Positions 16,463-26,915 are shown, numbered from the stretch's first letter. The stretch is DNA of 64,000 bases from Butyrivibrio sp. AE2015 (GCF_000420825.1 NZ_ATVR01000005.1:62001-126000); one strand, 5' to 3'. The notes: generated from the sequence alone by a model not told the origin. Translations and numbers: made by a program.

Positions 16463-19117
16463 TTATTTTATCTGATCTGCAAGAACTTTTTCTGCCTCTG
16501 CAAGAGCATCACTAATTCCGGCAGGATTCTTACCACCAGCCTGAGCCATATTAGGACGACCACCACCGCCGCCTCCTACTATTGGCGCAATTGCCTTAAT
16601 GAGGTTACCTGCATGAGCTCCCTTTGCAAGAGCTTCATCTGTAGCCATTGTAATAAGGTTGACCTTACCATCAGTTTCAGAAATAAGAACTACAACGCCT
16701 TCGCCAAGCTTTGTCTTCATCTGATCTCCAAGATCACGGAGACCATTCATGTCTACGCCCTTAACAGATGTAGCAAGGAGCTTAACTCCTGCAACTTCCT
16801 TAACCTGATCTGTAACATCACCAAGTGCAGCCTGTGCCTCTTTGCTCTTAAGTGACTCGTTCTCACTTCTAAGTGCCTTAAGCTCATCCTGAAGCTTCTT
16901 GATATGCTCAACAAGATCAGAAGCATTTGCCTTAACAAGCTTAGCTGATGCATTAAGTGTCTGCTCTACATTCAGATAGTAATCTCTTGCGTTGCTTCCA
17001 GTAAGTGCTTCAATACGACGCACACCTGCTGCAACACCACTCTCTGCAACGATCTTAAAGAGACCGATATGGCTTGTATTAGATACATGTGTACCACCGC
17101 AAAGCTCAATAGAGAAGTCTCCCATATTTACAACTCTTACTGTATCGCCATATTTCTCACCAAACAGAGCCATAGCTCCTGTCTTCTTGGCTTCTTCCAA
17201 AGTCATTTCCTTTGTAACAACAGGAAGTGCTTCCAAAATCTTGGCATTAACTATATCTTCAACTTTCTTGATCTCTTCAGCAGTCATAGCCTGATGATAG
17301 CTAAAGTCAAATCTTGTCTTGTCAGGATCCTGGTAAGAACCGGCCTGCTCAACACCATCGCCCAGAACTTCCTGAAGAGCTTTTTGAAGAAGATGTGTAG
17401 CTGAATGGTTTCTGCATGTTTTAGCTCTGTTTTCAGCGTCAACAACTAATGTTACCTTATCAGATACATTAAAGCTTCCTTCAACAACAGTTCCAACATG
17501 AGCTGTTCTTCCACCAGCAACTTTAACAGTTTCTGATACTTTGAACTTAGCTCCATCTTTTCCTGTTATCTCACCGATATCTCCAACCTGGCCACCCATT
17601 GTGCCATAGAAGGATGTCTTATCAGTAATGATTGTTCCCTGCTGTCCCTCTGAAAGGCTGTCTGTAAGCGCCTCTGCACCTGCCATAGCAACAACACTTC
17701 CTTCGCAGGAAAGTGAATCATATCCTACAAATTCGCACTTAATATCCTCTGCAAGTTCATCGAATAAGCCTGCGCCTGTTGTAAGATTTGCAGCAAAATT
17801 TTGATTATCTCTTGCTTTCTGTTTCTGCTCTTCCATTGCTGCAGCAAAACCATTCTCATCAACAGTAAAGCCCTCTTCCTCTGCAAGCTCTACAGTAAGC
17901 TCTACAGGGAATCCAAATGTATCATAAAGGAAGAATGCATCTTTTCCTTCGATTACTTTCTTTCCTTCAGAAGTTGTCTTATCAAGGATCTTCTTGAACT
18001 CTTTCATACCGTTTTCAAGAGTAGACTCAAAACGGTCGATTTCTCTTCCAAGTTCCTGAAGAACAAAGCTACGGTTCTTTACAAGATTCTCATAGCTCTC
18101 AGAATACTCATCAAGATAAATTGAAGCCACTCCAAGGATATGATCTTTCTTAAGTCCAAGAGCTCTTGCATGTCTGACTGCACGGCGGATAAGTCTTCTA
18201 AGGATATATCCGGCGCCTGTGTTAGAAGGTAAAAGCTTAGCTTCGTCACCAATGAGCATAACAGAAGTACGTGTGTGATCAGCGAGGATTCTCATTGATC
18301 TCGTGCTCTTCTCATCAGTGTCATATTTAATTCCGCTCTCTTTTTCTATATAAGAAATTACAGGAGCATGAAGATCAATCTTATAAACGTCATCAGTACC
18401 GTTAAGGAAAGCAAGAATACGCTCAAGTCCCCAACCTGTATCAACGTTCTTCTGAGCAAGTGGTGTAAGATGTCCGTCATGGTGCTTCTCATACTGCATG
18501 AAAACATCATTACCAATCTCAGTATACTTGCCACAGTGACATCCAGGACCGCAGTTAGGGCCACAATCAGGAATATCCTTCACATAGAACATCTCACTGT
18601 CAGGACCGCATGGACCATATTCAAGTCCCCACCAGTTGTCCTCAGCAGGAAGATAATAAATATTCTCAGGCTTGAAACCTGACTCAATACGGTATTTAGC
18701 ACCTTCTTCATCTCTTGGTGCATTCTCATCACCTGCAAATACAGTAGCTGCAAGATGATCAGCATCAAAGCCAAAGAGCTCAGTAAGAAGTTCGAAACTC
18801 CACTGGCAACGCTCTTTTTTGAAATAGTCTCCAAGAGACCAGCTTCCCATCATTTCAAAGAATGTTCCATGGCTCTTATCACCAACAGAATCAATATCGT
18901 TAGTACGAACACATCCCTGAACATTGCAAAGTCTTGTTCCAAGAGGATGCTTTTTACCTAAGAGATAAGGCATAAGTGGCTGCATTCCTGCAACGTTGAA
19001 CATAACACCTGTTGAACCGTCAGAAACAAGAGATACAGCACCACAGTCAACGTGACCTCTTTTAATATAAAAATCTTTCCAAGCTTTTCTAAGCTCGTTA
19101 GCAGTATATTGCTTCAT
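16463..19117 (-). CDS. alaS: Alanyl-tRNA synthetase
   Basis: Charges tRNA-Ala; class II synthetase with an editing domain. The N-terminal catalytic domain begins ELRKAWKDFYIKRGH and contains FNVAGMQPLMPYLLGKKHPLG and SHGTFFEMMGSWSLGDYFK; the editing domain has the Zn ligands HSATH and CGGTHVSNT; the C-Ala domain ends GGGGGRPNMAQAGGKNP. At 884 residues it is full length. ATG 19117 is chosen over an in-frame TTG at 19123; AAGGAG lies upstream of both. It follows glyS by 15 bases, so the two synthetases are cotranscribed. No T-box leader is visible in the short gap. Confidence 0.97.
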   Translation of the reverse strand: MKQYTANELRKAWKDFYIKRGHVDCGAVSLVSDGSTGVMFNVAGMQPLMPYLLGKKHPLGTRLCNVQGCVRTNDIDSVGDKSHGTFFEMMGSWSLGDYFKKERCQWSFELLTELFGFDADHLAATVFAGDENAPRDEEGAKYRIESGFKPENIYYLPAEDNWWGLEYGPCGPDSEMFYVKDIPDCGPNCGPGCHCGKYTEIGNDVFMQYEKHHDGHLTPLAQKNVDTGWGLERILAFLNGTDDVYKIDLHAPVISYIEKESGIKYDTDEKSTRSMRILADHTRTSVMLIGDEAKLLPSNTGAGYILRRLIRRAVRHARALGLKKDHILGVASIYLDEYSESYENLVKNRSFVLQELGREIDRFESTLENGMKEFKKILDKTTSEGKKVIEGKDAFFLYDTFGFPVELTVELAEEEGFTVDENGFAAAMEEQKQKARDNQNFAANLTTGAGLFDELAEDIKCEFVGYDSLSCEGSVVAMAGAEALTDSLSEGQQGTIITDKTSFYGTMGGQVGDIGEITGKDGAKFKVSETVKVAGGRTAHVGTVVEGSFNVSDKVTLVVDAENRAKTCRNHSATHLLQKALQEVLGDGVEQAGSYQDPDKTRFDFSYHQAMTAEEIKKVEDIVNAKILEALPVVTKEMTLEEAKKTGAMALFGEKYGDTVRVVNMGDFSIELCGGTHVSNTSHIGLFKIVAESGVAAGVRRIEALTGSNARDYYLNVEQTLNASAKLVKANASDLVEHIKKLQDELKALRSENESLKSKEAQAALGDVTDQVKEVAGVKLLATSVKGVDMNGLRDLGDQMKTKLGEGVVVLISETDGKVNLITMATDEALAKGAHAGNLIKAIAPIVGGGGGGRPNMAQAGGKNPAGISDALAEAEKVLADQIK

Positions 19118-19132
19118 AATCAAACAAACTCC

Positions 19133-20542
19133 TTAAAATGTAAACTTATCAGCGAAGTAAGCATCAAGCTCATCGATAGCGATACGCTCCTGCTCCATGC
19201 TGTCTCTAAATCTAACTGTAACCTTGTGATCCTCTTCTGAATCAAAATCGTATGTGATGCAGAATGGTGTTCCGATCTCATCCTGACGACGATATCTCTT
19301 ACCGATGTTTCCACGATCATCAAATTCGCAGTTATATTTCTTTGAAAGCTGAGCATAAATCTTCTCAGCGCCCTCATTGAGCTTCTTTGAAAGAGGAAGA
19401 ACACCGATCTTAACAGGAGCAATTGCCGGATGGAAGTGAAGAACTGTACGCATATCAGGCTTCTCTTCTGTTCCAATATTCTCTTCATCATATGCTTCGC
19501 AAAGGAATGCAAGTGTTACTCTGTCAGCTCCAAGAGAAGGCTCAACTACATATGGGATGTACTTCTCATTAGTCTCATCATCGAAGTATTCCATAGGCTC
19601 ACCAGATGTCTCCTGATGTCTTGTAAGGTCGTAATCTGTTCTTGAAGCAATGCCCCAAAGCTCGCCCCAATCTGTGAATGGGAATGCATACTCAATATCA
19701 GTTGTGTGATCACTATAGAATGAAAGCTCCTCAGGATCATGGTCACGAAGTCTGATGTGCTCTTTGTCGATACCAAGAGAAAGAAGCCATTCATAACATG
19801 TCTTTCTCCAATACTCAAACCATTCTGTCTGTGTACCAGGCTTGCAGAAGAACTCAAGCTCCATCTGCTCAAACTCCCTAGTTCTGAAAGTGAAGTTACC
19901 AGGTGTGATCTCATTTCTGAAACTCTTACCGATCTGGCAAATACCAAAAGGCACTTTCTTACGTGAAGAACGCTGAACATTCTTGAAGTTTACGAAAATA
20001 CCCTGTGCTGTCTCAGGACGAAGATAAACTGTATCCTTAGCATCTTCTGTTACACCCTGGAATGTCTTGAACATAAGGTTGAACTCTCTGATGCTTGTAA
20101 AGTTATGCTTGCCACATGTTGGACATGGAACGCTGTGCTCTTTAATGAAGTTCTCCATTTCCTCATGGCTCCAGCCATCAACTGAAGACTCAAGAGTAAT
20201 TCCATTCTCAGAAGCAAAATCTTCTATGATCTTGTCTGCTCTGAATCTCTCATGGCATTCCTTACAATCCATAAGAGGATCAGAAAAGCCTCCTAAATGA
20301 CCTGATGCAATCCATGTCTTAGGATTCATTAAGATCGCGCAATCAACGCCGACGTTGTAAGGATTCTCCTGTACAAACTTCTGCCACCATGCCTTTTTTA
20401 CGTTGTTCTTAAGCTCAACACCAAGGTTACCGTAATCCCAGGTATTGGCAAGACCTCCATAAATCTCAGAACCAGGGTAAACAAATCCTCTTCCCTTGGC
20501 CAGTGCTATGATCTTTTCCATTGATTTTGCTTTTGCTTCCAT
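19133..20542 (-). CDS. glyS: Glycyl-tRNA synthetase (alpha2, single-chain type)
   Basis: Charges tRNA-Gly. The class II core shows [23 protein letters not shown], motif 2 region [41 protein letters not shown] and the C-terminal anticodon domain with [26 protein letters not shown]. This is the eukaryote/archaea-like alpha2 enzyme rather than GlyQ/GlyS alpha-beta. Zn-binding Cys pairs CKEC and CPTCGKH are present near residues 90-150. The start at 20542 follows GGGAGG only 3 bases away, which is close; an in-frame TTG at 20566 or ATG at 20521 are alternatives. 469 residues from this start. Confidence 0.96.
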   Translation of the reverse strand: MEAKAKSMEKIIALAKGRGFVYPGSEIYGGLANTWDYGNLGVELKNNVKKAWWQKFVQENPYNVGVDCAILMNPKTWIASGHLGGFSDPLMDCKECHERFRADKIIEDFASENGITLESSVDGWSHEEMENFIKEHSVPCPTCGKHNFTSIREFNLMFKTFQGVTEDAKDTVYLRPETAQGIFVNFKNVQRSSRKKVPFGICQIGKSFRNEITPGNFTFRTREFEQMELEFFCKPGTQTEWFEYWRKTCYEWLLSLGIDKEHIRLRDHDPEELSFYSDHTTDIEYAFPFTDWGELWGIASRTDYDLTRHQETSGEPMEYFDDETNEKYIPYVVEPSLGADRVTLAFLCEAYDEENIGTEEKPDMRTVLHFHPAIAPVKIGVLPLSKKLNEGAEKIYAQLSKKYNCEFDDRGNIGKRYRRQDEIGTPFCITYDFDSEEDHKVTVRFRDSMEQERIAIDELDAYFADKFTF

Positions 20543-20584
20543 GTTCCTCCCATCAATCACAAGCAAGTGATTTTAATAAAAAAA

Positions 20585-21190
20585 TTATTTTGAAAGAATG
20601 AGCTGTATTTCTTCACTTGTTGATGAAGACAAAACAGCTTCTTTTTTTCCTTTTAAAGAAACTCCGTTTGAAGAATAAACTATATTGTAAGGCGTAATAA
20701 ATACCGATTTATCTTTTGTGATAATAATATGGTTGTTCTTATTATCTTCTACAGTATCCGAGTTTATCTTAAGACCATTTTCATCAATAAGATCTGGGGA
20801 TATAGTAAAGCCTCTGTCCAGTGCATCCTGAACAGTTCCAAAATAAAGAGTTGTGTCATTAAACTCAGCATAATCTGTCGGTGTTGCATATTTTAAAACC
20901 ATTTTAACAGCATTACCATCAGAAATCTTGTCAACTGAATCTAATGTGATCTTTTCAGTAAGTCTTTCTGCATTAAAAGTAGAAATCTCATTTTCTGTCA
21001 TCTGAGTCAGTTCAGAGACATCATAATACTCTTCTTCAAAATCTTCATAAATAGTATTGGTGATCTTCCCATTTTTATCTAGTGCTACAGTTGTAAGCTG
21101 CCCTTCATCACTTCCACATCCATACAGGCATGACAGCAACATGAACGCGCTGATAACTCCGACAAATCTTTTCATAATAAACCCGTTCAT
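20585..21190 (-). CDS. Predicted lipoprotein, family not recognised
   Basis: A 201-residue secreted protein with signal peptide MKRFVGVISAFMLLSCLYGCG and lipobox LYGC (lipidated Cys). The mature part is acidic with predicted mixed alpha/beta content: KNGKITNTIYEDFEEEYYDVSELTQMTENEI then TTLYFGTVQDALDRGFTI and a C-terminal IIITKDKSVFITPYNIVYSSNG strand pair. No catalytic motif is seen. The start at 21190 has GAGG 8 bases upstream; an internal ATG at 21175 would also give a full signal. It lies between recO and glyS, 42 bases upstream of the latter, and no job follows from that. Confidence 0.8.
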   Translation of the reverse strand: MNGFIMKRFVGVISAFMLLSCLYGCGSDEGQLTTVALDKNGKITNTIYEDFEEEYYDVSELTQMTENEISTFNAERLTEKITLDSVDKISDGNAVKMVLKYATPTDYAEFNDTTLYFGTVQDALDRGFTISPDLIDENGLKINSDTVEDNKNNHIIITKDKSVFITPYNIVYSSNGVSLKGKKEAVLSSSTSEEIQLILSK

Positions 21191-21258
21191 AGATTTTTCC
21201 TCAAAACAAACAAAGTAATTATATCCAAATAGTTTTTCTTTTTCAATAGAACATATTG

Positions 21259-21906
21259 CTATATCATATTAAGCATTTCAAGACTCTTTAGTGGTCTGTC
21301 TATACTATCTTCGATATAGCGGCTCGATATTCTTTCAAGTTCAGAAAGAACTTCATCTGTAACCGTGAAAGTATAAAGCTTTTCCAGATTACTTGTCGCA
21401 ATATAATTCATTGCATACCTGGTGGAATCAAGAAGATCGATGTTCTGCGGGATTCCCGGATATTCTCCCTGAGTCTTTAATGTTCTTAGTTCAAACACAC
21501 ATCTTACAAGCTTGTTGGGAATATTGTTTTTCAAAAGAGCTTTCAGTGAAACATACAATAGATTAAGGAGTTCTTTATCCTCGTTATTTTCTCTCGTATA
21601 GAAACTTACAATTTCCAAAAAATAAGAGCCATAGCAGGCACTTTCAAAATTCTGTCTGAATCCTTCAAAGTAGTTTTCAATATTTGCCTCAACAATAGTA
21701 TAGGAATTTCTTCCTTCATACAGCTTAAATGTACCAAAACTAAATGGCTCAACATTACCGGAAAGTCTGTTGCCAGGCTTTCTGGCATTTCTGGCAAAAG
21801 CTGTTATCTTACCTCTTTCAGCTGTAAAAATAGTTGCCACAAGGTCGTAATCGCCTACAGGTGAATGCTTTATTATAATTCCACGTACATAGACAAGTTC
21901 TTCCAT
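21259..21906 (-). CDS. recO: DNA repair protein RecO, short form
   Basis: Mediator that loads RecA onto SSB-coated DNA in RecFOR repair. The N-terminal OB fold reads VYVRGIIIKHSPVGDYDLVATIFTAERGKITAFARNARKPGNRLSGNVEPFSFGTFKLYEGR-like blocks (landmarks: RGIIIKHSPVGDYD and ARNARKPGNRL), typical of RecO. The helical C-terminal domain follows. At 215 residues it is shorter than the usual 240-260, and the CxxC-type zinc-finger seen in many RecO proteins is absent (only isolated cysteines occur). It sits 8 bases after era, a common gene order in Firmicutes (era-recO). Confidence 0.93.
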   Translation of the reverse strand: MEELVYVRGIIIKHSPVGDYDLVATIFTAERGKITAFARNARKPGNRLSGNVEPFSFGTFKLYEGRNSYTIVEANIENYFEGFRQNFESACYGSYFLEIVSFYTRENNEDKELLNLLYVSLKALLKNNIPNKLVRCVFELRTLKTQGEYPGIPQNIDLLDSTRYAMNYIATSNLEKLYTFTVTDEVLSELERISSRYIEDSIDRPLKSLEMLNMI

Positions 21907-21914
21907 AAAAATCC

Positions 21915-22937
21915 TTACTTTTTAAAGCTATTCACATCATACCCAAAACTCTTCATCTGAGTCTTGTCATCTCTCCAGTCTCTTCTGACTTTAACCCATA
22001 TCTGAAGATTAACCTGACACTGCAAAAGATCCTCAATATCTTTTCTGGCTGCTGTGCCGATTTTTTTAAGCATAGCCCCGCCTTTACCTATAACAATTCC
22101 TTTATGAGAATCCTTTTCGCAAATAATTGTCGCATCTATATCCATCATTCCGCTTGATGAATCAATAGCTGCATCCTTAAGCATTGCATCAAGGTCTAAA
22201 GCTGACTGTTTAGGGGGATGATAATGTCTCTTTTTCTTACTTTTTTCCTCTACAGCCTTTTTCTCACGCATCTTCATGCTCTCAATAGTAACTGCTATTC
22301 CATGAGGAACTTCATCCTTTAAAAGTCTAAGAGCCTTTTCTCTGATTATTTCAGCTACAATATCACGTTCAGGCTGGTCTGTAATTGTATCCTCGTCATA
22401 AAATGGAGGTCCCACAGGTAAGAATTCCTTGATGACATCCATCACACCGTCAATATTCTGTCCCTTAAGGGCTGCCACATGAACTATCTTAGAAAAAGAC
22501 ATTTCTTTCTTATAAGCATTTTCAAAAAGCTCAAGCTTTTCAGCCGGAACAGTATCTATCTTATTGATTACAAGGATCACAGGTTTTTTTAATGTCTTTA
22601 ATTCTTCAATAATTGATCTCTCTACTTCGCCGATATAAGTGCTGGGCTCCACAAGCCAAAGTACCATATCTACTTCTTCTATGGCACTTTTGGCAACCTT
22701 TGACATATATTCGCCAAGAGCATTCTTGGTTTCATTGATGCCCGGCGTATCAAGAAATATCATCTGTGCATCATCATCTGTATAAACAGTCATGATCCTG
22801 TTTCTTGTGGTCTGTGGCTTATTGGAAGTTATAGCAATTTTTTGTCCAATAAGATGGTTCATAAGTGTAGATTTACCTACATTTGGGCGACCAATTAAAG
22901 TTATAAAGCCTGTTTTAAAATTATTGTTTATTTCCAT
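21915..22937 (-). CDS. era: GTPase Era with an insertion in the KH domain
   Basis: Ras-like GTPase that binds 16S rRNA and assists 30S maturation at the membrane. G1 GRPNVGKS (16-23), G3 DTPG, G4 NKID and SALK-equivalent AALKGQN are present; the C-terminal KH domain has IGKGGAMLKKIGTAARKDIE and VKVRRDWRDD. At 340 residues it is about 40 longer than usual because of a basic then acidic insertion at about residues 226-264 between KH strands. ATG 22937 is preferred to ATG 22943 because AAGG lies 8 bases upstream of it. It overlaps the end of the DUF4349 gene by 17 bases. Confidence 0.95.
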   Translation of the reverse strand: MEINNNFKTGFITLIGRPNVGKSTLMNHLIGQKIAITSNKPQTTRNRIMTVYTDDDAQMIFLDTPGINETKNALGEYMSKVAKSAIEEVDMVLWLVEPSTYIGEVERSIIEELKTLKKPVILVINKIDTVPAEKLELFENAYKKEMSFSKIVHVAALKGQNIDGVMDVIKEFLPVGPPFYDEDTITDQPERDIVAEIIREKALRLLKDEVPHGIAVTIESMKMREKKAVEEKSKKKRHYHPPKQSALDLDAMLKDAAIDSSSGMMDIDATIICEKDSHKGIVIGKGGAMLKKIGTAARKDIEDLLQCQVNLQIWVKVRRDWRDDKTQMKSFGYDVNSFKK

Positions 22938-23946
22938 TATCATTTCCTTGTGTATTTACCTGTCCTGCCGATGGCTGAACCTGTGGCTGTACCTGCCCCT
23001 GAGCCTGCATATATGCTCTCATTTTCATTTCGCGTTTCTTTTTTCTGGAAGAAGCATATGCTCTGCAACCAAATGTGGCTGCCAAGCATAGGATCAAAAG
23101 AATAATGATCTGAGGGATATGTATCACTATCCATATAAAGAGCTCAACCAAAGCATTGATCACTTCTTTAAAGTTATATACAAATCCTTCTGCGATTCTC
23201 TCGATCACGCCCTTTTTCTCAGCCGGCGTATACTGCTCAACTTCTGAGACGTCCATATAAACTGTACTGTAATCGACCTTGTTGTCATAGGTTCTAAGCT
23301 GAGACTCAATGCTTTCAAGCTCATACCTTACATCAGAAAGTCTCTCTTCAACCTTTATGATATCCTCAACCGTCTCCGCTTTTTCAAGTATCTCTAAAAG
23401 TCTTTGTTCTTCTGTCTTTAATGCTTTTTTCTTGCTTTCTATATCAACATACTGAAGTGTAACATCATCGACATTTACTGACTTATTAGTGATGTTGGTT
23501 CCCGCTTCAACAGATTCAATAAAAAGATCAAGCTTATCAGCAGGAATTCTGATGGTGTAGCTGGCACTTCTGCTTTCTTTATACGAGGAGTATGTGCTTC
23601 CATTATAGATGTTGCTGTTCTCAATGTATCCGCCAAGCTCTTTGGTCTTATTCTCGACCTGTGCCATTGTCTTATTAAGATCTTCTGTTTCAGTGCTAAG
23701 ATTTACTGTTGTAATGAGCTTTCTATTTGCATTCTCTGTCATCTCTACAGATTCGTTTGGCGCTTCTGCTGCTTCTGCATCCATCGTTTCATATGCATTA
23801 TAACCCTTAGCGTCATATGCAGACTCTACGGCAGATTCCTCTGTATAGCTTGCGCCTGTGTATCCACTGCTTCCACATGCGCAAAGACCTACTGTTGTTC
23901 CAATTGTAACCCCTAACAATAAAGCTTTAATGCTCCCCTTTTTCAT
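22921..23946 (-). CDS. DUF4349-domain lipoprotein
   Basis: A 341-residue membrane lipoprotein. Signal peptide with lipobox LCAC (Cys near 24); an acidic Ala/Glu linker; the DUF4349 body (about 75-265: RKLITTVNLSTETEDLNKTMAQV, RSASYTIRIPADKLDLFIESV, and a long coiled coil with TVEDIIKVEERLSDVRYELESIESQL); a TM helix (about 270-295, LFIWIVIHIPQIIILLILCL); and a basic then Gln/Pro-rich cytoplasmic tail. The family is widespread in Firmicutes and has no firm function. GGGGG precedes the ATG. It lies 14 bases after the M16 peptidase gene and overlaps era, so these are cotranscribed. Confidence 0.9.
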   Translation of the reverse strand: MKKGSIKALLLGVTIGTTVGLCACGSSGYTGASYTEESAVESAYDAKGYNAYETMDAEAAEAPNESVEMTENANRKLITTVNLSTETEDLNKTMAQVENKTKELGGYIENSNIYNGSTYSSYKESRSASYTIRIPADKLDLFIESVEAGTNITNKSVNVDDVTLQYVDIESKKKALKTEEQRLLEILEKAETVEDIIKVEERLSDVRYELESIESQLRTYDNKVDYSTVYMDVSEVEQYTPAEKKGVIERIAEGFVYNFKEVINALVELFIWIVIHIPQIIILLILCLAATFGCRAYASSRKKKREMKMRAYMQAQGQVQPQVQPSAGQVNTQGNDNGNKQ

Positions 23947-23960
23947 AACTAATCCCCCTA

Positions 23961-26891
23961 TTAAGCTTTTACAAGTTGCTCCACAACATTAAACAAATTC
24001 TTGCTCTCTTCAATCTTATCTGCTGTTCCGATTACACAAACACAGTTATCTTCCATAAATGCATCCACGTACGCAGCAAGACTTCTGATCGTCTCCTTGG
24101 TAGTTCCAAGAAGTTCATCTCTGTTCTTCTGAATATTCTCCATTTTAGCGTGACACATATAAGCAGTAAGACCATAAGTTCCCTTGCCTGAAGGTGTCTT
24201 TGGTGTATCAAGATCAGAGATCGCGCCAATAATATACTGAAGGATTACTCTGTCATCTGCCTCAAAGTTCTTAAGATAATCAGATGCCTTTTCAAATACA
24301 TCAATACTATTCTGAAGATTAGGATCTCTATAAGTCACAAAAGCACTGTCACCATTTTTAGCATAGCTGCTCATGCATCCGTAAGCACCACCAACGACTC
24401 TTATATTCTTCCAAAGGTAATCATAGCCCATCATTACCTTCAATACTCTTAGTGCCCCATTGTACTTTAGACCTTTATTCGCGTAATTGCCGGCTCTGCA
24501 TACATACTGAACCTGCCCTGCAGTAACAAACGCCTCATTTTTCCTTCTAGTTGTGATCTCTAAATGGCCCTTTTCACATTCTTCTGTGAAAAGAGATTTT
24601 GAGAACAAAACGCTCTCCTTTGGAACATTTTCATATTCTTTTTCTGTTCCTGTTATATCAACAAAAAGATTCTCAGGTCTGAAGATAATTTTGCAAAGTC
24701 TATAAAGATGTTCAGATATTTCCTTTGCTCCTTCATCTGTTTCAACTTTTTTCAAAAGTTCTTCAAGAGTTCTGAAGTATCCAATGCCACTTACCTGGTC
24801 TGAAACAAAAGCTGCCGGTGAAACATAGGACATGGCACGAAGAGCCGCTGTCTGATGTCCTGCAGATGAAAGATCAGATGATAGTCTTGCATACTGCTCA
24901 CCAAATATCTCTTTTAATCTCTTTGTATCATCAAACTTAGTACATGTAAGGATTTCTTTTACCAGTTCAAAAGCATACGAAAGGTTATCATGAAGTACCT
25001 TCACGCTGATCTCAAAGGCAGTTTCGAACTTCTTAACATCCGAAGAATCTGTATAAGTGCTGATAGATCCGCTTATTCCACCTGTTCGTATGTTGATTTC
25101 GTTGTAAAGATCTCCATATGTATAGTGTTTAGTATCCATCATGCCAAGCACTTTTTTAAGCACTGCAGCATATGGAAGGTCCTTTGCATCTATATTCTTA
25201 AGGTCAAAGACAAATGTCAGATAGTCAATTCCATTAGTAAAAATGTCATGGAAAAGAATCTTAACACCATCCATTTCTCTTTCTTCATATTTGAACTGTT
25301 CAGCTTCCTTTTTAAGGTCTTCAAGCTTAAGAAGCGGAATCTTTTTAAGGTCCTCAGGATCATCAGGTGTTTCCTGATATTCCTTGAGCTCTTTTGTTTC
25401 TTTGACAATTCTCTTTATCTCATCTGCAGATAAGGAATCCTTGTAAGCAGCAAGTTTTTTTGAAAGTTCCGCATCTTTTTTCTCAGTAAGACCTTTTTCA
25501 GGTTCAAGCATCAGAACTGTCTTGTGGTTATTATCAAGAAGATACTTTACGATTAGCTTTTCAAAGTAGTCTCCATCAACCTCTTTCTTCAGTTCAGCAA
25601 AGGTATTGTTTGCTTCAACGTGAATCCATGGCAGCTTGTCATCATAGAGCCAGCTGTCATAAATCTGAAGGCCATACAGAAGTCCCTTTGGAAATCTTCC
25701 AAAATCAGCTTCTCTATACTTAAACTCATCATAGTTAAGTCCGGCCATCAGAGCTTTCTTGTCAATGCCATCCTTAACCTGCTTTTCAAGAACTTCAACG
25801 ATAGTTTTTACAAAATCGTCCTTCTGAGAACTGTCAGCATTTTTGGCAATTATTGAAAATACAGGCTGTTTGATTCCATTATCATACTCACTGTAAACAT
25901 CCTGTCCGATTCCCTTGTCAATAAGAGCCTTCTTTATAGGGGCTCCCGGAGCTGAGCAAAGTGCATAATCAAGAATATCAAACGCAATATATGTCTTTCT
26001 GTCTAAGGTTGAACCTATACTGCAGTTATAAGAAAGATATGTATTCTTTGACTCGCTGTCAGACTCAAGGATAGAATATGGCTTTCTGACCTCCTTAGGT
26101 GAAGAAAATCCTTCCTGCGATGCAATCTCAGAATCAACTTTAAGATAATCAAACTTTGAGAGATAGTTTTTATCGATATAATCAAGCTTTTCAGCCATAT
26201 CCATGTTTCCATATAAATAAATATAGCTGTTTGAAGGATGATAATATTTCCTGTGGAAATTAAGATAATCCTCATAAGTGAGCTCATAAATATGATCAGG
26301 GTCCCCGCCTGACTCAAAGCCATAAGTAGTGTCAGGATAAAGAGAATTCTGAATTTCTCTTGAAAGGACATCATCTGCAGAAGAAAATGCACCTTTCATC
26401 TCATTATAGACAACACCGTTAATTGTGAGATCAGAGGACTCATCCTCCATCTCATAGTGCCAGCCTTCCTGCTTAAAGATCTTATCAGTCTTATAAATAT
26501 TGGGATAAAAAACCGCATCAAGATAAACGTGCATCAGATTCTGAAAGTCAGCATCATTGCAGCTGGCAATAGGATACACGGTCTTATCCGGATAAGTCAT
26601 AGCATTCAAAAATGTATTAAGCGATCCCTTAACAAGCTCTACAAAAGGATCCTTTATAGGAAATTCTTTTGAACCGCAAAGAACTGTATGCTCTATAATG
26701 TGTGCAACACCTGTAGAATCCTTTGGTGGTGTCCTAAATCCAATAGAAAAAACCTTATTCTCTTCATCATTAGACAAAAGAGCAATTCTTGCCTTTGTCT
26801 TTTTATGGCTCAAAAGATAGCTTTCAGAGTTGAGATCTTCTATTCTTCTCTTTTCAACTATCTCATAAGCGTCCAAATCTTCTATTCTCAT
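23961..26891 (-). CDS. M16C-family zinc metallopeptidase (insulinase/PreP-like)
   Basis: Intracellular peptidase that degrades peptides inside a closed chamber. The inverted zinc motif HxxEH is HIIEH at residues 64-68, with the downstream Glu in VVYNEMKGAFSS near 145. The 976-residue length and the four-domain layout fit the single-chain M16C class (presequence protease, Cym1, falcilysin). No signal peptide is present. Basic/aromatic substrate-binding block in the C-terminal half: YLWKNIRVVGGAYGC. GAAGGG precedes the ATG. It lies 24 bases after a polytopic membrane protein gene. In Firmicutes such proteins are often annotated insulinase family; substrate unknown. Confidence 0.93.
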   Translation of the reverse strand: MRIEDLDAYEIVEKRRIEDLNSESYLLSHKKTKARIALLSNDEENKVFSIGFRTPPKDSTGVAHIIEHTVLCGSKEFPIKDPFVELVKGSLNTFLNAMTYPDKTVYPIASCNDADFQNLMHVYLDAVFYPNIYKTDKIFKQEGWHYEMEDESSDLTINGVVYNEMKGAFSSADDVLSREIQNSLYPDTTYGFESGGDPDHIYELTYEDYLNFHRKYYHPSNSYIYLYGNMDMAEKLDYIDKNYLSKFDYLKVDSEIASQEGFSSPKEVRKPYSILESDSESKNTYLSYNCSIGSTLDRKTYIAFDILDYALCSAPGAPIKKALIDKGIGQDVYSEYDNGIKQPVFSIIAKNADSSQKDDFVKTIVEVLEKQVKDGIDKKALMAGLNYDEFKYREADFGRFPKGLLYGLQIYDSWLYDDKLPWIHVEANNTFAELKKEVDGDYFEKLIVKYLLDNNHKTVLMLEPEKGLTEKKDAELSKKLAAYKDSLSADEIKRIVKETKELKEYQETPDDPEDLKKIPLLKLEDLKKEAEQFKYEEREMDGVKILFHDIFTNGIDYLTFVFDLKNIDAKDLPYAAVLKKVLGMMDTKHYTYGDLYNEINIRTGGISGSISTYTDSSDVKKFETAFEISVKVLHDNLSYAFELVKEILTCTKFDDTKRLKEIFGEQYARLSSDLSSAGHQTAALRAMSYVSPAAFVSDQVSGIGYFRTLEELLKKVETDEGAKEISEHLYRLCKIIFRPENLFVDITGTEKEYENVPKESVLFSKSLFTEECEKGHLEITTRRKNEAFVTAGQVQYVCRAGNYANKGLKYNGALRVLKVMMGYDYLWKNIRVVGGAYGCMSSYAKNGDSAFVTYRDPNLQNSIDVFEKASDYLKNFEADDRVILQYIIGAISDLDTPKTPSGKGTYGLTAYMCHAKMENIQKNRDELLGTTKETIRSLAAYVDAFMEDNCVCVIGTADKIEESKNLFNVVEQLVKA

Positions 26892-26915
26892 AATTGTCCC
26901 TTCAAATTATATATT

